Origin: an uncultured Collinsella sp.
GTDB lineage: Bacteria > Actinomycetota > Coriobacteriia > Coriobacteriales > Coriobacteriaceae
Assembly (NCBI GenBank): GCA_902491915.1
Contig: CABUJL010000091.1
Coordinates: 1 to 7,298, forward strand
Direction of reading: 5' to 3'
Length of the DNA: 7,298 nt
Position 1 is the stretch's first letter. Every line of letters starts with the position of its first letter. Position numbers and translations under genes: made by a program. The notes beneath the pieces are model-generated. The model saw only the letters and a list, made by a program, of their open reading frames with translations, ran no database searches and was not told the DNA's origin. Shown in pieces: positions 1 through 5,852 of the stretch.

Positions 1-1
1 T

Positions 2-358
2 GCCGACATCGAGCTCGCCGGTGACGCTGCCGGCTTCTCGGTGAAGCTTGCCGAGGACGCCGAGTCCGGTCTTGCCTATGAGTTCCGCGCCAACCTGCGT
101 GAGGGCAAGCTCGAGTTTACGGCGGCCCCCCAGTATCCGTGGTTCCAGGTCAACAACATGGGCCTCGAGCGTCCGTTGTTCTTTAAGGGCGAGGGCACTC
201 ATCATGTGCGCCTGGTCGTTGACGACGATATCGCGACCATCTTTGTCGATGATGTTGCGCTCAACGCTCGCTTCTGCAATAAGCAGGGCCAGGGTGTGGC
301 ACTGACGGTCACCGACGGTACGCTCAAGTGCGCAAATGCAACGATCGCGTCTCTGTAA
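2..358 (+). CDS. C-terminal end of a glycoside hydrolase family 32 (beta-fructosidase-type) protein, partial
   Basis: The frame is open from the window's left edge to a TAA at 356-358, giving 118 visible residues, so the start and the catalytic domain lie outside. The visible part looks like the C-terminal beta-sandwich module of GH32 enzymes. It has alternating polar and hydrophobic strands and the segment VRLVVDDDIATIFVDDVALNAR (written here in two parts: VRLVVDDDIATI, then FVDDVALNAR), which matches the 'D-x-x-x-x-x-(I/V)-(F/Y)-V-(N/D)-(D/G)...AL-x-x-R' pattern near the end of many beta-fructofuranosidases. An internal GTG at 41 is in frame but is only a codon, not a start. The permease gene follows within 50 bp, which supports a role in fructoside use. 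The catalytic aspartate and glutamate cannot be checked, so the exact substrate is unknown. A different protein with a related beta-sandwich domain cannot be excluded. Confidence 0.7.
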   Translation, partial: ADIELAGDAAGFSVKLAEDAESGLAYEFRANLREGKLEFTAAPQYPWFQVNNMGLERPLFFKGEGTHHVRLVVDDDIATIFVDDVALNARFCNKQGQGVALTVTDGTLKCANATIASL

Positions 359-403
359 TGGCATCAAAACGTCTTATGATTTCGTAAAGGAATGGAGAGG
401 AAC

Positions 404-1855
404 ATGGACTACAAAGCAGTGTCTCAGCAAGTCGTCGATAACGTCGGCGGACTGGAGAACATCGAGGGCGCCACGCATTGCGTGACCCGTCTGCGTCTGG
501 TGCTCAAGGATACGAGCAAATACAACAAGGCCGAGCTCGAGAACATCGATGGCGTCAAGGGCGTGCTGTACAACAGCGGCCAGCTCATGATCATCTTCGG
601 TACCGGTACCGTCAACAAGGTCTACGATGAGTTTATGGCTCTGACGGGCGTTAAGGAGATCAGCGCTTCCGAGGTCAAGGGCGCCGAGGCGGACAAGAAG
701 GGCAAGTTCTTCTCGGTCCTCAAGGTATTCTCGGACATCTTTATTCCCATCATTCCCGCCTTCGTCGGCGCCGCTATCATCATCGGCCTTAAGTCGCTGA
801 TCGTTGCCAACGGCCTCTTTGGCATGGAGGGCAGCCTTGCCGATCACAGCGAGTTCCTCAAGAACCTCGCAAGCTTCTTTGCCATTATCGCCACCACGTT
901 TGACTACCTGCCTGTCCTGGTTATGTACAGCGCGGTGAAGCGTTTTGGCGGTAACCCGATTCTGGGCATCCTCGTCGGTATCGTCATGGTTCACCCGAGC
1001 CTTATGAACCGCAACACGTTCGTTATGGACCCGACGGGTGCTGAGTACTGGAACTTTGGTCCGCTCTCCATTCCCATGGTTGCTTTCCATGGTGGCGTGT
1101 TCCCTGCAATCCTGACTGCCTGGTTTATGGCCAAGGTCGAAAAGATTGCCCAGAAGTACATCCCCGAGGTCGTTTCATTCGTCTTTGTCCCGACCGTTAC
1201 CCTGATTCTTGCTAACGTCGCCCTGTTCACCGTGTTCGGCCCGCTCGGCAACCTGATCGGCGACGTCCTCGCCGGCGTAATCGATATCCTGTACAACAGG
1301 ATGGGCGTCTTTGGTGCCTTTGTCTTCGCCGCGTTCCTGCAGCCGCTCGTCGTTACCGGTACGCATCAGTTCATCCAGGGTATCGAGGCAAACCTTGTTG
1401 CCACGACTGGCTTCAACTACATCCAGGCCATCTGGTCGGTTTCCATCATCGCCCAGGGCGGCGGCGCCATCGGTATGTACCTCATTCACAAGAAGCACTC
1501 CAAAGAGCGCAACATCTGCATGTCGTCCTTTATCCCGACGCTGGTCGGAATCTCCGAGCCCGCTATCTTTGCTGCAAACATGCGCTATTCGATCATTCCG
1601 TTCATCTGCGCATGCATCGGTGCAGGCTGCGGCGGTGCCTTCGTCAAGCTCTTTGAGGTGCGCGCTATCGGTCAGGGTCTGACCGGTGTGCTTGGCCTGC
1701 TCATCGTTACGCCCGAGACTCTCGTGTGGTATGTGGCTGGCAATCTCATCGCCTTTATCGTGCCGATCGTCTTGATCTTTGCCTACAACAAGGCAAAGGG
1801 CGTTCCGACCACCGATGAAGAGGGCGCTGGCGCTGGCTTCGACGTTAGCTTCTAG
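404..1855 (+). CDS. PTS permease, sucrose-type EIIBC (glucose-sucrose superfamily)
   Basis: This membrane permease takes up a beta-fructoside, probably sucrose, and phosphorylates it using phosphate relayed from HPr and a IIA protein. The start at 404 is chosen because GGAG at 394-397 lies 6 bases upstream; the in-frame ATG at 392 has its purine run abutting the codon. The product is 483 residues. Residues 1-80 form the IIB domain, with the phosphorylated cysteine C26 in HCVTRLRL. A short linker leads to the IIC domain, about residues 105-465, rich in membrane segments. The hallmark GISEPAIF lies at about 382-389, followed by a GxGCGGA-type glycine-rich helix. The usual His-His of the TGxHH loop reads TGTHQ here (H321, Q322). 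No IIA domain is present, as is common for ScrA-like permeases that borrow IIA-Glc. It sits between two GH32-type genes, which favours sucrose or short fructans; trehalose or another glucoside remains possible. Confidence 0.88.
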   Translation: MDYKAVSQQVVDNVGGLENIEGATHCVTRLRLVLKDTSKYNKAELENIDGVKGVLYNSGQLMIIFGTGTVNKVYDEFMALTGVKEISASEVKGAEADKKGKFFSVLKVFSDIFIPIIPAFVGAAIIIGLKSLIVANGLFGMEGSLADHSEFLKNLASFFAIIATTFDYLPVLVMYSAVKRFGGNPILGILVGIVMVHPSLMNRNTFVMDPTGAEYWNFGPLSIPMVAFHGGVFPAILTAWFMAKVEKIAQKYIPEVVSFVFVPTVTLILANVALFTVFGPLGNLIGDVLAGVIDILYNRMGVFGAFVFAAFLQPLVVTGTHQFIQGIEANLVATTGFNYIQAIWSVSIIAQGGGAIGMYLIHKKHSKERNICMSSFIPTLVGISEPAIFAANMRYSIIPFICACIGAGCGGAFVKLFEVRAIGQGLTGVLGLLIVTPETLVWYVAGNLIAFIVPIVLIFAYNKAKGVPTTDEEGAGAGFDVSF

Positions 1856-1894
1856 TTGAGCCGTTCAGCGTAACGTGCGGATAAGTCCATTTGA

Positions 1895-1932
1895 GGAGGG
1901 GCGTTCGGCTCGTGTGAGTCGAGCGTCCTTCC
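1895..1932 (+). promoter_or_regulatory. Intercistronic stem-loop between permease and hydrolase genes
   Basis: The arms at 1895-1910 and 1917-1932 pair over 16 consecutive positions, 12 Watson-Crick and 4 G-U, around the 6-base loop CGTGTG. It begins 39 bases after the permease stop and ends 18 bases before the hydrolase ATG. No run of T follows, so a classic intrinsic terminator is unlikely. It could stabilise the upstream message, partly terminate, or set the ratio of the two products. The pairing is seen directly; the role is inference. Confidence 0.55.
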
Positions 1933-1950
1933 CTATAGACGAGAAGGCCA

Positions 1951-3399
1951 ATGGCGATGTTTAATCAAAAAAATAAGGTGACACGCGCGGACTATGAGCA
2001 GTGGCGAGCCGGACAGGATGAGACGGCGGCTCGCATCGCGTCCGACCCCGATAGACTCCTGTTCCATGTGGAGCCTGAGCTTGGCTGGCTCAACGACCCC
2101 AACGGTTTGGTGCAGATTGGTGATACGTATCACATCTATCACCAATACGATCCGTTCGATGCTGCACATGGCGGTCCAGTGCTTTGGAACCATCTGACGA
2201 CAAAGGATTTTGTGACGTACGAGAATCACGGCCCCGCGCTGTTCCCCGATTCCGATTTGGATTCGAACGGAGCGTATTCTGGTTCTGCCTTTGTACGTGA
2301 TGGCAAGATTCACTACTTCTATACCGGCAACGTCAAGCATTTTGATCGCGATGATTACGACTACGTGTTGACGGGTCGTGAGCAAAACCAGATTCATATG
2401 GTTGCGGAGAACCCCGACGAATTGGGCGAGAAGCGCATAGCTGTTGGACCGGTCGATTACCCCGACGATATCGGTACGCACGTGCGCGACCCCAAGATCC
2501 TTGAGCACGGTGGTATCTACTACATGGTTCTGGGCGCTCGTACGAAAGACGACCGCGGCTGCGTGCTTGTCTATACCTCGCGCGATCTAGAGGACTGGAA
2601 CTATGCGACGCGTATTGAGCTGGGCGAGAAGTTTGGCTTTATGTGGGAGTGCCCCGATCTGTTTGAGCTCGATGGTGAGCTTGTTCTCGTTTGCTGTCCG
2701 CAGGGTGTGCCTGCCGATGGTTGGCGTTACCGCAATCCGCATCAGTGCGTGTGGTTCCCCATCGAGGCCGATTGGGAGGCGCCGAGCTTTAAAATCGTCG
2801 GGCAGGGCATGCCCCCGATGGTCGATGCCGGTTTTGATTTCTATGCTCCGCAGTCCTTTGAGGATGCTGCAGGCCGGCGTTTGATGATCGGATGGTCGGG
2901 TTGCCCCGATGCGACGGCGGAAAACCCGACGGTGGCGCGCGGGTGGCAGTGCGCGTTGACGGTGCCGCGAGAGCTGAGCATGCGCGATGGTAAGCTCTGC
3001 CAGCAGCCGGCGCACGAGATAGAGAGGATGCGCGGCGACTGCGTTCGCGCGACAGGCGGTGAAACCGTTGAGGAGCCGGGCCGCCTGTTTGATCTTGTGG
3101 TTTCCTGTGAGGGCACCAAGATGGTCGAGCTCGAAATCCGCAAGGGTGTCTTTGTGCGCTATGCAGGCGGGATGCTTACCCTCGACATGGGTGACGAAGG
3201 CTATGGGCGCGACCAGAGGTCGATCGAGCTCAGCGAGCTTCGCGACCTGCGCGTGCTTTCGGACACTACGATTGTCGAGATTTTTGCAAATGGCGGCGAG
3301 GCGGCACTTACGAGCCGTACCTATTCGCCGGCGGTTTCGGCGATGGGGTTGCATGTCGAGGGTGCGGCGTCGATGGATTTCTACCGCCTCGCGCATTAA
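1951..3399 (+). CDS. scrB: GH32 beta-fructosidase, probable sucrose-6-phosphate hydrolase
   Basis: This retaining glycosidase would cleave sucrose 6-phosphate, delivered by the adjacent permease, to glucose 6-phosphate and fructose in the cytoplasm. The 482-residue product has no signal peptide. The GH32 five-bladed propeller spans about residues 35-345. It carries the nucleophile D49 in WLNDPNG, the transition-state stabiliser D180 in RDPK, the acid/base E233 in ECPD, and supporting motifs YSGSA (109-113) and FYAPQSF. The last about 130 residues form the C-terminal beta-sandwich, with the typical IVEIFANGGEAALTSR segment. Length fits the family (about 450-500). GAGAAGG at 1941-1947 can serve ATG 1951 (3-base gap) or ATG 1957 (9-base gap), so the start is uncertain by two codons. 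It probably shares an operon with the permease. Activity on unphosphorylated sucrose or fructo-oligosaccharides cannot be excluded from sequence; the symbol rests on motifs plus context. Confidence 0.9.
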   Translation: MAMFNQKNKVTRADYEQWRAGQDETAARIASDPDRLLFHVEPELGWLNDPNGLVQIGDTYHIYHQYDPFDAAHGGPVLWNHLTTKDFVTYENHGPALFPDSDLDSNGAYSGSAFVRDGKIHYFYTGNVKHFDRDDYDYVLTGREQNQIHMVAENPDELGEKRIAVGPVDYPDDIGTHVRDPKILEHGGIYYMVLGARTKDDRGCVLVYTSRDLEDWNYATRIELGEKFGFMWECPDLFELDGELVLVCCPQGVPADGWRYRNPHQCVWFPIEADWEAPSFKIVGQGMPPMVDAGFDFYAPQSFEDAAGRRLMIGWSGCPDATAENPTVARGWQCALTVPRELSMRDGKLCQQPAHEIERMRGDCVRATGGETVEEPGRLFDLVVSCEGTKMVELEIRKGVFVRYAGGMLTLDMGDEGYGRDQRSIELSELRDLRVLSDTTIVEIFANGGEAALTSRTYSPAVSAMGLHVEGAASMDFYRLAH

Positions 3400-3400
3400 C

Positions 3401-3415
3401 CGTGCGTGGAGCACG
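3401..3415 (+). terminator. Small hairpin just after the GH32 stop codon
   Basis: CGTGC at 3401-3405 pairs with GCACG at 3411-3415 around a 5-base loop, starting 2 bases after the stop codon. The sequence after it is only weakly T-containing (ATTGGACTT). It may mark the 3' end of the sugar operon, but the stem is short and this is a weak call. Confidence 0.2.
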
Positions 3416-3458
3416 ATTGGACTTGCCGGGCGGAATGTGTCGCAGTTGCCGCAGCGAA

Positions 3459-3487
3459 CTACCGTTTATCGTGTATAGCTACCGTTT
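3459..3487 (+). repeat. Direct repeat CTACCGTTT, two copies 20 bp apart
   Basis: The 9-mer CTACCGTTT occurs at 3459-3467 and 3479-3487. The start-to-start distance is exactly 20 bp, close to two turns of DNA, which would place two bound proteins on one face. It lies 33 bp upstream of a TAGAAT box in front of degV. It may be an activator or repressor site; two short copies could also be chance. Confidence 0.35.
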
Positions 3488-3519
3488 GCGGAGTAAGTAA
3501 CACATTGTTGCAAACCGTG

Positions 3520-3525
3520 TAGAAT
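3520..3525 (+). promoter_or_regulatory. Candidate -10 box (TAGAAT) upstream of degV
   Basis: TAGAAT matches the sigma-70 type -10 consensus at 5 of 6 positions and lies in a locally AT-rich stretch about 150 bases before the degV ATG. There is no good -35 box at 16-18 bp (GTAACA at 3497-3502). An activator could compensate. If used, transcription would start near 3532 and the hairpin at 3547-3595 would lie in the leader. Confidence 0.35.
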
Positions 3526-3546
3526 CCTAAATAAGCACGGAGTTTT

Positions 3547-3595
3547 CCAGGGAGACGCTGTCCTTTGTTGTGTGCAAGGGGCGGCGTCTCTTTGG
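3547..3595 (+). promoter_or_regulatory. Long imperfect hairpin in the presumed degV leader
   Basis: Positions 3547-3568 pair with 3574-3595 without any bulge: 22 pairs, of which 16 are Watson-Crick and 6 are G-U, closed by a 5-base loop (TGTGT). The core is GAGACGC (3552-3558) against GCGTCTC (3584-3590). It lies between the candidate promoter and the degV start. There is no T-tract of terminator type after it. It resembles a structured 5' leader or a small structured RNA, but I do not recognise it as any known riboswitch class. Confidence 0.5.
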
Positions 3596-3600
3596 CGCTC

Positions 3601-3629
3601 TGCCGCCGTTGTGCAACAGTGCGGCGGCG
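3601..3629 (+). promoter_or_regulatory. Second, GC-rich hairpin in the degV leader
   Basis: GCCGCCG at 3602-3608 pairs perfectly with CGGCGGC at 3622-3628; a T-G pair can be added outside. It starts 5 bases after the larger hairpin. The loop contains GTTG and CAAC (3608-3611 and 3614-3617), which could pair with each other instead. It has no T-run. It ends 46 bases before the degV ATG, too far to mask the ribosome site directly. Confidence 0.4.
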
Positions 3630-3675
3630 CGTGCCATGTATTGAAAAGCCAATGTCGAGATGGGTCGTGATAATA

Positions 3676-4530
3676 ATGGGCAAGTACGTAATCGTGGTTG
3701 AGTCTGGGTCGGATGTGACGCCGGAGTTCTGCGAGCGCTACGGCATCGTGCGCGTGCCCATGCACGTCACAGTTGGCGACGAGACCGTTGAAGATGGTTC
3801 GATCGATCCGCTCGAGATTTATTCACGCTGCAACGAGTTTGGCGTAATGCCCAAGACTAGTGGCTGCGCGCCTGCGGATTTTGCTCACGTGTATGACCGA
3901 ATTCATGCCGAGCAGCCCGACGCGACTATTTTGCATCTCGCGTATTCCGAGGCCACGACCTGCTCGCATCAATCATCGAAGATCGCCGCCAAGGGTCGCG
4001 ACTACGTCTACTCCATGGACACGCGTTTTGTCTCGGTGGGCCAGTCGCTCGTTGTCGTCGAGACCGCCAAATACATCGAGGCTCACCCCGATGCCACCGT
4101 CGACGAGATCTTTGCTTTTACGAATTCCGTCATGGACCGTGTGCTGCTGGGCTTTGTTCCTACCGACCTAGCCTTCCTTAAGGCGGGCGGCCGTCTGTCC
4201 AACGTGGCATTCCTTGGCGCCCACCTGCTCAAGATTAAGCCCTGCATTGAGGTGACGGGCGGTAAGTTTGTGGCGACCAAGAAGTTTCGCGGCTCTATGC
4301 TCAAGTGCGCCCGTGCCTTTATTGACCACATGGTTGCGAAGGGCGAGATCGACTACTCGCACATTGGCCTGGCGTATTCGGTAGGTCTTTCCCAGGAGCT
4401 GCGCGACGACATGGAAGTCTATGCGTACGACCTGGGCTTTAAGGACGTTACCTGGACTCAGGTCGGCGGTGTCATCTCGAGCCATTGCGGCCCGACCGCC
4501 TTCGGTGCGGTGCTCACGCTTAAAGCGTAA
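3676..4530 (+). CDS. DegV family fatty-acid-binding protein
   Basis: DegV proteins (FakB-like) bind a fatty acid and, in Gram-positive bacteria, present it to a fatty-acid kinase. The product is 284 residues from ATG 3676, the usual family length. Visible family features are the N-terminal VIVVESGSDV strand-loop, PKTS at 59-62 (T61 matching the head-group threonine), a serine-rich loop YSEATTCSHQSS at about 90-101, LKAGGRLS at 168-175, the KIKPCIEV segment at about 186-193, and SSHCGPTAFG at 268-277 with H270. The usual SGTY in the second loop reads TCSH here, a mild variant. The frame stays open upstream to a TTG at 3565, but that region falls in hairpins and shows no family sequence. ATG 3652 is an alternative start. 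GAGATGGG at 3657-3664 is a poorly spaced ribosome site for 3676, so the start is the least certain point. No kinase gene (fakA/DAK-type) is in the window. Confidence 0.9.
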   Translation: MGKYVIVVESGSDVTPEFCERYGIVRVPMHVTVGDETVEDGSIDPLEIYSRCNEFGVMPKTSGCAPADFAHVYDRIHAEQPDATILHLAYSEATTCSHQSSKIAAKGRDYVYSMDTRFVSVGQSLVVVETAKYIEAHPDATVDEIFAFTNSVMDRVLLGFVPTDLAFLKAGGRLSNVAFLGAHLLKIKPCIEVTGGKFVATKKFRGSMLKCARAFIDHMVAKGEIDYSHIGLAYSVGLSQELRDDMEVYAYDLGFKDVTWTQVGGVISSHCGPTAFGAVLTLKA

Positions 4531-4560
4531 GGCCTGGCGTCTATCGATTTCTATTGCCTC

Positions 4561-4595
4561 GGCGGCGGGCGGGTTGCGACAACCTTCCCGCCGCT
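4561..4595 (+). terminator. Hairpin after degV, probable transcription end
   Basis: Positions 4561-4569 pair with 4587-4595 (GCGGCGGG against CCCGCCGC plus one G-U pair). After a single mismatch, 4571-4576 pair with 4580-4585 around a 3-base loop. The structure begins 30 bases past the degV stop. The following sequence (CTTGCG) lacks a proper T-run, so it may be a Rho-dependent or RNA-stabilising end instead of a classic intrinsic terminator. Confidence 0.45.
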
Positions 4596-4661
4596 CTTGC
4601 GTAGGGCCAAATAGAACAACCCAATTGACCGCTAAACCGTTTCGCCATCATGCATATGGGC

Positions 4662-4667
4662 TAGAAT
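4662..4667 (+). promoter_or_regulatory. Candidate -10 box (TAGAAT) upstream of pflA
   Basis: TAGAAT again matches the -10 consensus at 5 of 6 positions and lies 49 bases before the chosen pflA start. A TTGACC at 4625-4630 is too far (31 bp) to be its -35 partner, and nothing good is found at 16-18 bp. It has the same hexamer and the same lack of a -35 as the candidate in front of degV. Confidence 0.4.
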
Positions 4668-4716
4668 GACTCTGGCATTTATGTAGCTAAAACCAATGAG
4701 AGGCAAGGTAGCGGGA

Positions 4717-5535
4717 ATGGCTGAGATGACGCTCGAGGGTGTGGACGCTCGTCCCGAGGACTCTGCGTTTGCCCTGGGCCGCGTGCATTCGATTGAGACG
4801 ATGGGAACGGTCGATGGACCCGGCATCCGCTTTGTGGTGTTTGTTCAGGGCTGTCCCATGCGCTGTGCGTATTGCCACAACCCCGACACCTGGTCGGTTA
4901 ACGGCGGCACCATGGTGACCGTCGAGCACCTGATGGACGAGTTTCAGAGCAACCATGAGTTTTACCGCAGCGGTGGTATTACGGTGTCCGGCGGCGAGCC
5001 GCTCCTGCAGCCTGAGTTTTTGGCCGACCTGTTCCGCGCCATGCACAATAACCCCGATGGTCGTGTGCACACCTGCTTGGATAGCTGCGGCTATGCGTTC
5101 GATCCCGCGCATCCCGAGAAGTTCGACGCCGTACTCAACGAGACCGATATGGTGCTGCTTGACATTAAACACGCCGATCCTGTCGAGCATAAAAAGCTGA
5201 CCGGTTGCGATCCCGCACGCATTCTGGCGTTTGGTGATGAGCTCGCGCGCCGCAAGATCAAGGTTGTTATTCGTCACGTGGTGGTGCCCGGCATTACCGA
5301 TACGGTTGAGGAGTGCGAGGCACTCGGTCGTCTGATTGCCCCGTGGCATAACGTGGTCGGCCTGGAGATGCTGCCGTATCACACGATGGGTGTCGTCAAG
5401 TACGAGCAACTGGGCATTCCCTATAAGCTTGAGGGCGTTCCCCAGATGGATACCGCGCGCATGCCCGAGCTACGCAACGCCGTCATGATGGGCATGAAAA
5501 AGCGCCGCGCGGAACTCAAAAACGCTATCGGCTAG
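4717..5535 (+). CDS. pflA: Pyruvate formate-lyase activating enzyme (radical SAM)
   Basis: This cytoplasmic radical-SAM enzyme uses a 4Fe-4S cluster and S-adenosylmethionine to install the glycyl radical on pyruvate formate-lyase, enabling anaerobic conversion of pyruvate to formate and acetyl-CoA. The cluster motif CPMRCAYC is seen at C46, C50 and C53, preceded by ETMGTVDGPGIRF and followed by HNPDTW, all typical of PflA. SGGEP (91-95) is the SAM-binding element. LLDIKH, VVIRHVVVPG and LEMLPYHTMG continue the family pattern to the C-terminus. It is 272 residues from ATG 4717, with a short extra N-terminus compared with the roughly 246-residue E. coli enzyme. That start has AAGG at 4705-4708, 8 bases upstream; the in-frame ATG at 4696 has no ribosome site. 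No pflB is in the window, so its partner must be elsewhere. The lack of an extra ferredoxin domain argues against the larger glycyl-radical activases. Confidence 0.93.
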   Translation: MAEMTLEGVDARPEDSAFALGRVHSIETMGTVDGPGIRFVVFVQGCPMRCAYCHNPDTWSVNGGTMVTVEHLMDEFQSNHEFYRSGGITVSGGEPLLQPEFLADLFRAMHNNPDGRVHTCLDSCGYAFDPAHPEKFDAVLNETDMVLLDIKHADPVEHKKLTGCDPARILAFGDELARRKIKVVIRHVVVPGITDTVEECEALGRLIAPWHNVVGLEMLPYHTMGVVKYEQLGIPYKLEGVPQMDTARMPELRNAVMMGMKKRRAELKNAIG

Positions 5536-5555
5536 CGAGCCATTTTCGCCCCCAA

Positions 5556-5590
5556 GGGCACTCATTGGGGACAGACTTAAATGAGTGCCC
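5556..5590. repeat. Palindromic element, 11-bp arms (GGGCACTCATT)
   Basis: GGGCACTCATT at 5556-5566 is a perfect inverted copy of AATGAGTGCCC at 5580-5590, with a 13-base loop (GGGGACAGACTTA). The right arm's GTGCCC (5585-5590) can alternatively pair with GGGCAC at 5593-5598 two bases further on. The element starts 21 bases after the pflA stop. It looks like a REP-type dispersed palindrome and could end the pflA transcript, although no T-run follows. Confidence 0.55.
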
Positions 5591-5626
5591 CCGGGCACCT
5601 AGTTGATTGCTAAAGAGCCCCGTCAA

Positions 5627-5691
5627 GTTGCGGTGGAATAGTTCTTGTTTTTCGGCTTATGCCGCCCAAACAGGAACTATTCCACCGCAAC
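5627..5691. repeat. Large palindrome with 24-bp arms
   Basis: Positions 5627-5650 pair with 5668-5691 over 24 consecutive positions, all Watson-Crick apart from one T-G pair at 5645/5673. Inside, CGGC (5653-5656) pairs with GCCG (5661-5664) around the tetraloop TTAT. Pairing stops sharply at both outer ends and no flanking target duplication is visible. It has the form of a REP/MITE-like dispersed element or a strong bidirectional terminator. A TTTT at 5698-5701 lies 6 bases beyond the stem. Confidence 0.75.
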
Positions 5692-5787
5692 ACTGCGTTT
5701 TGGGCGGAGATGCGCAACAGAATCGTGCCATTTGGATAAATACGCTTGTGGTTTCTTTAGAGACACCTTAAACGCCGCTGAATATCT

Positions 5788-5815
5788 TTGGAAAGAAATG
5801 CCTGCTCGGTATTAT
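5788..5815 (+). promoter_or_regulatory. Promoter for the serine hydrolase gene
   Basis: TTGGAA (5788-5793, 4 of 6 to consensus) and TATTAT (5810-5815, 5 of 6) are separated by 16 bp. Transcription would start near 5822, leaving a leader of about 30 bases that contains AGGAG at 5843-5847, 5 bases before the GTG start. This is the best -35/-10 pair in the window. Confidence 0.5.
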
Positions 5816-5852
5816 GCTGCTCGTATATGAACGGTAGCAGTCAGGAGACCAC

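Larger units (their letters stand above)
5536..5852. other. 317-bp intergenic region rich in palindromes
   Basis: This gap between pflA and the serine hydrolase gene holds two unrelated inverted repeats (5556-5590 and 5627-5691), then about 95 bp of featureless sequence, a promoter (5788-5815) and a ribosome site. A 61-codon frame running from 5645 is discarded because it starts inside the palindrome and has no ribosome site. No tRNA or protein gene was recognised. Confidence 0.6.

Noticed and set aside
361..390. LacI-type or catabolite operator before the permease gene (around AAACGTC)
   Set aside because: Only a half-site-like word is present and no symmetric partner was found.
374..1090. 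Long minus-strand open frame (238 codons) opposite the permease gene
   Set aside because: It is antisense to a clear PTS IIBC gene, its composition is the reverse-complement shadow of that gene, and it has no recognisable domain.
1856..1885. Possible promoter TTGAGC / GATAAG (18-bp spacing) right after the permease stop
   Set aside because: Both boxes are weak (4 of 6 each), and the gene order and spacing fit a single operon; kept only as a note.
2587..3414. 275-codon minus-strand open frame opposite the GH32 gene
   Set aside because: It is a shadow of the catalytically complete GH32 gene; rich in Arg, His and Ala as expected of antisense GC-rich frames, with no family motif.
3565..3675. 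N-terminal extension of the DegV protein to a TTG at 3565
   Set aside because: The start would lie within the loop side of the long hairpin, no ribosome site precedes it, and the added residues (basic, Cys-rich) match nothing in DegV proteins.
4625..4630. TTGACC as a -35 box for pflA
   Set aside because: It is 31 bp from the TAGAAT box, and no fair -10 box lies at 16-18 bp from it.
4687..5409. 240-codon minus-strand open frame opposite pflA
   Set aside because: It lies fully across the highly conserved pflA coding sequence and has no domain of its own.
5645..5830. 61-codon + strand frame in the gap after pflA
   Set aside because: It begins inside the 24-bp palindrome, has no ribosome site, and overlaps the promoter of the next gene.
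5536..5852. CRISPR array or transposon end in the palindromic gap
   Set aside because: The two palindromes are different sequences, there are no regularly spaced direct repeats, and no target-site duplication or transposase gene is present.
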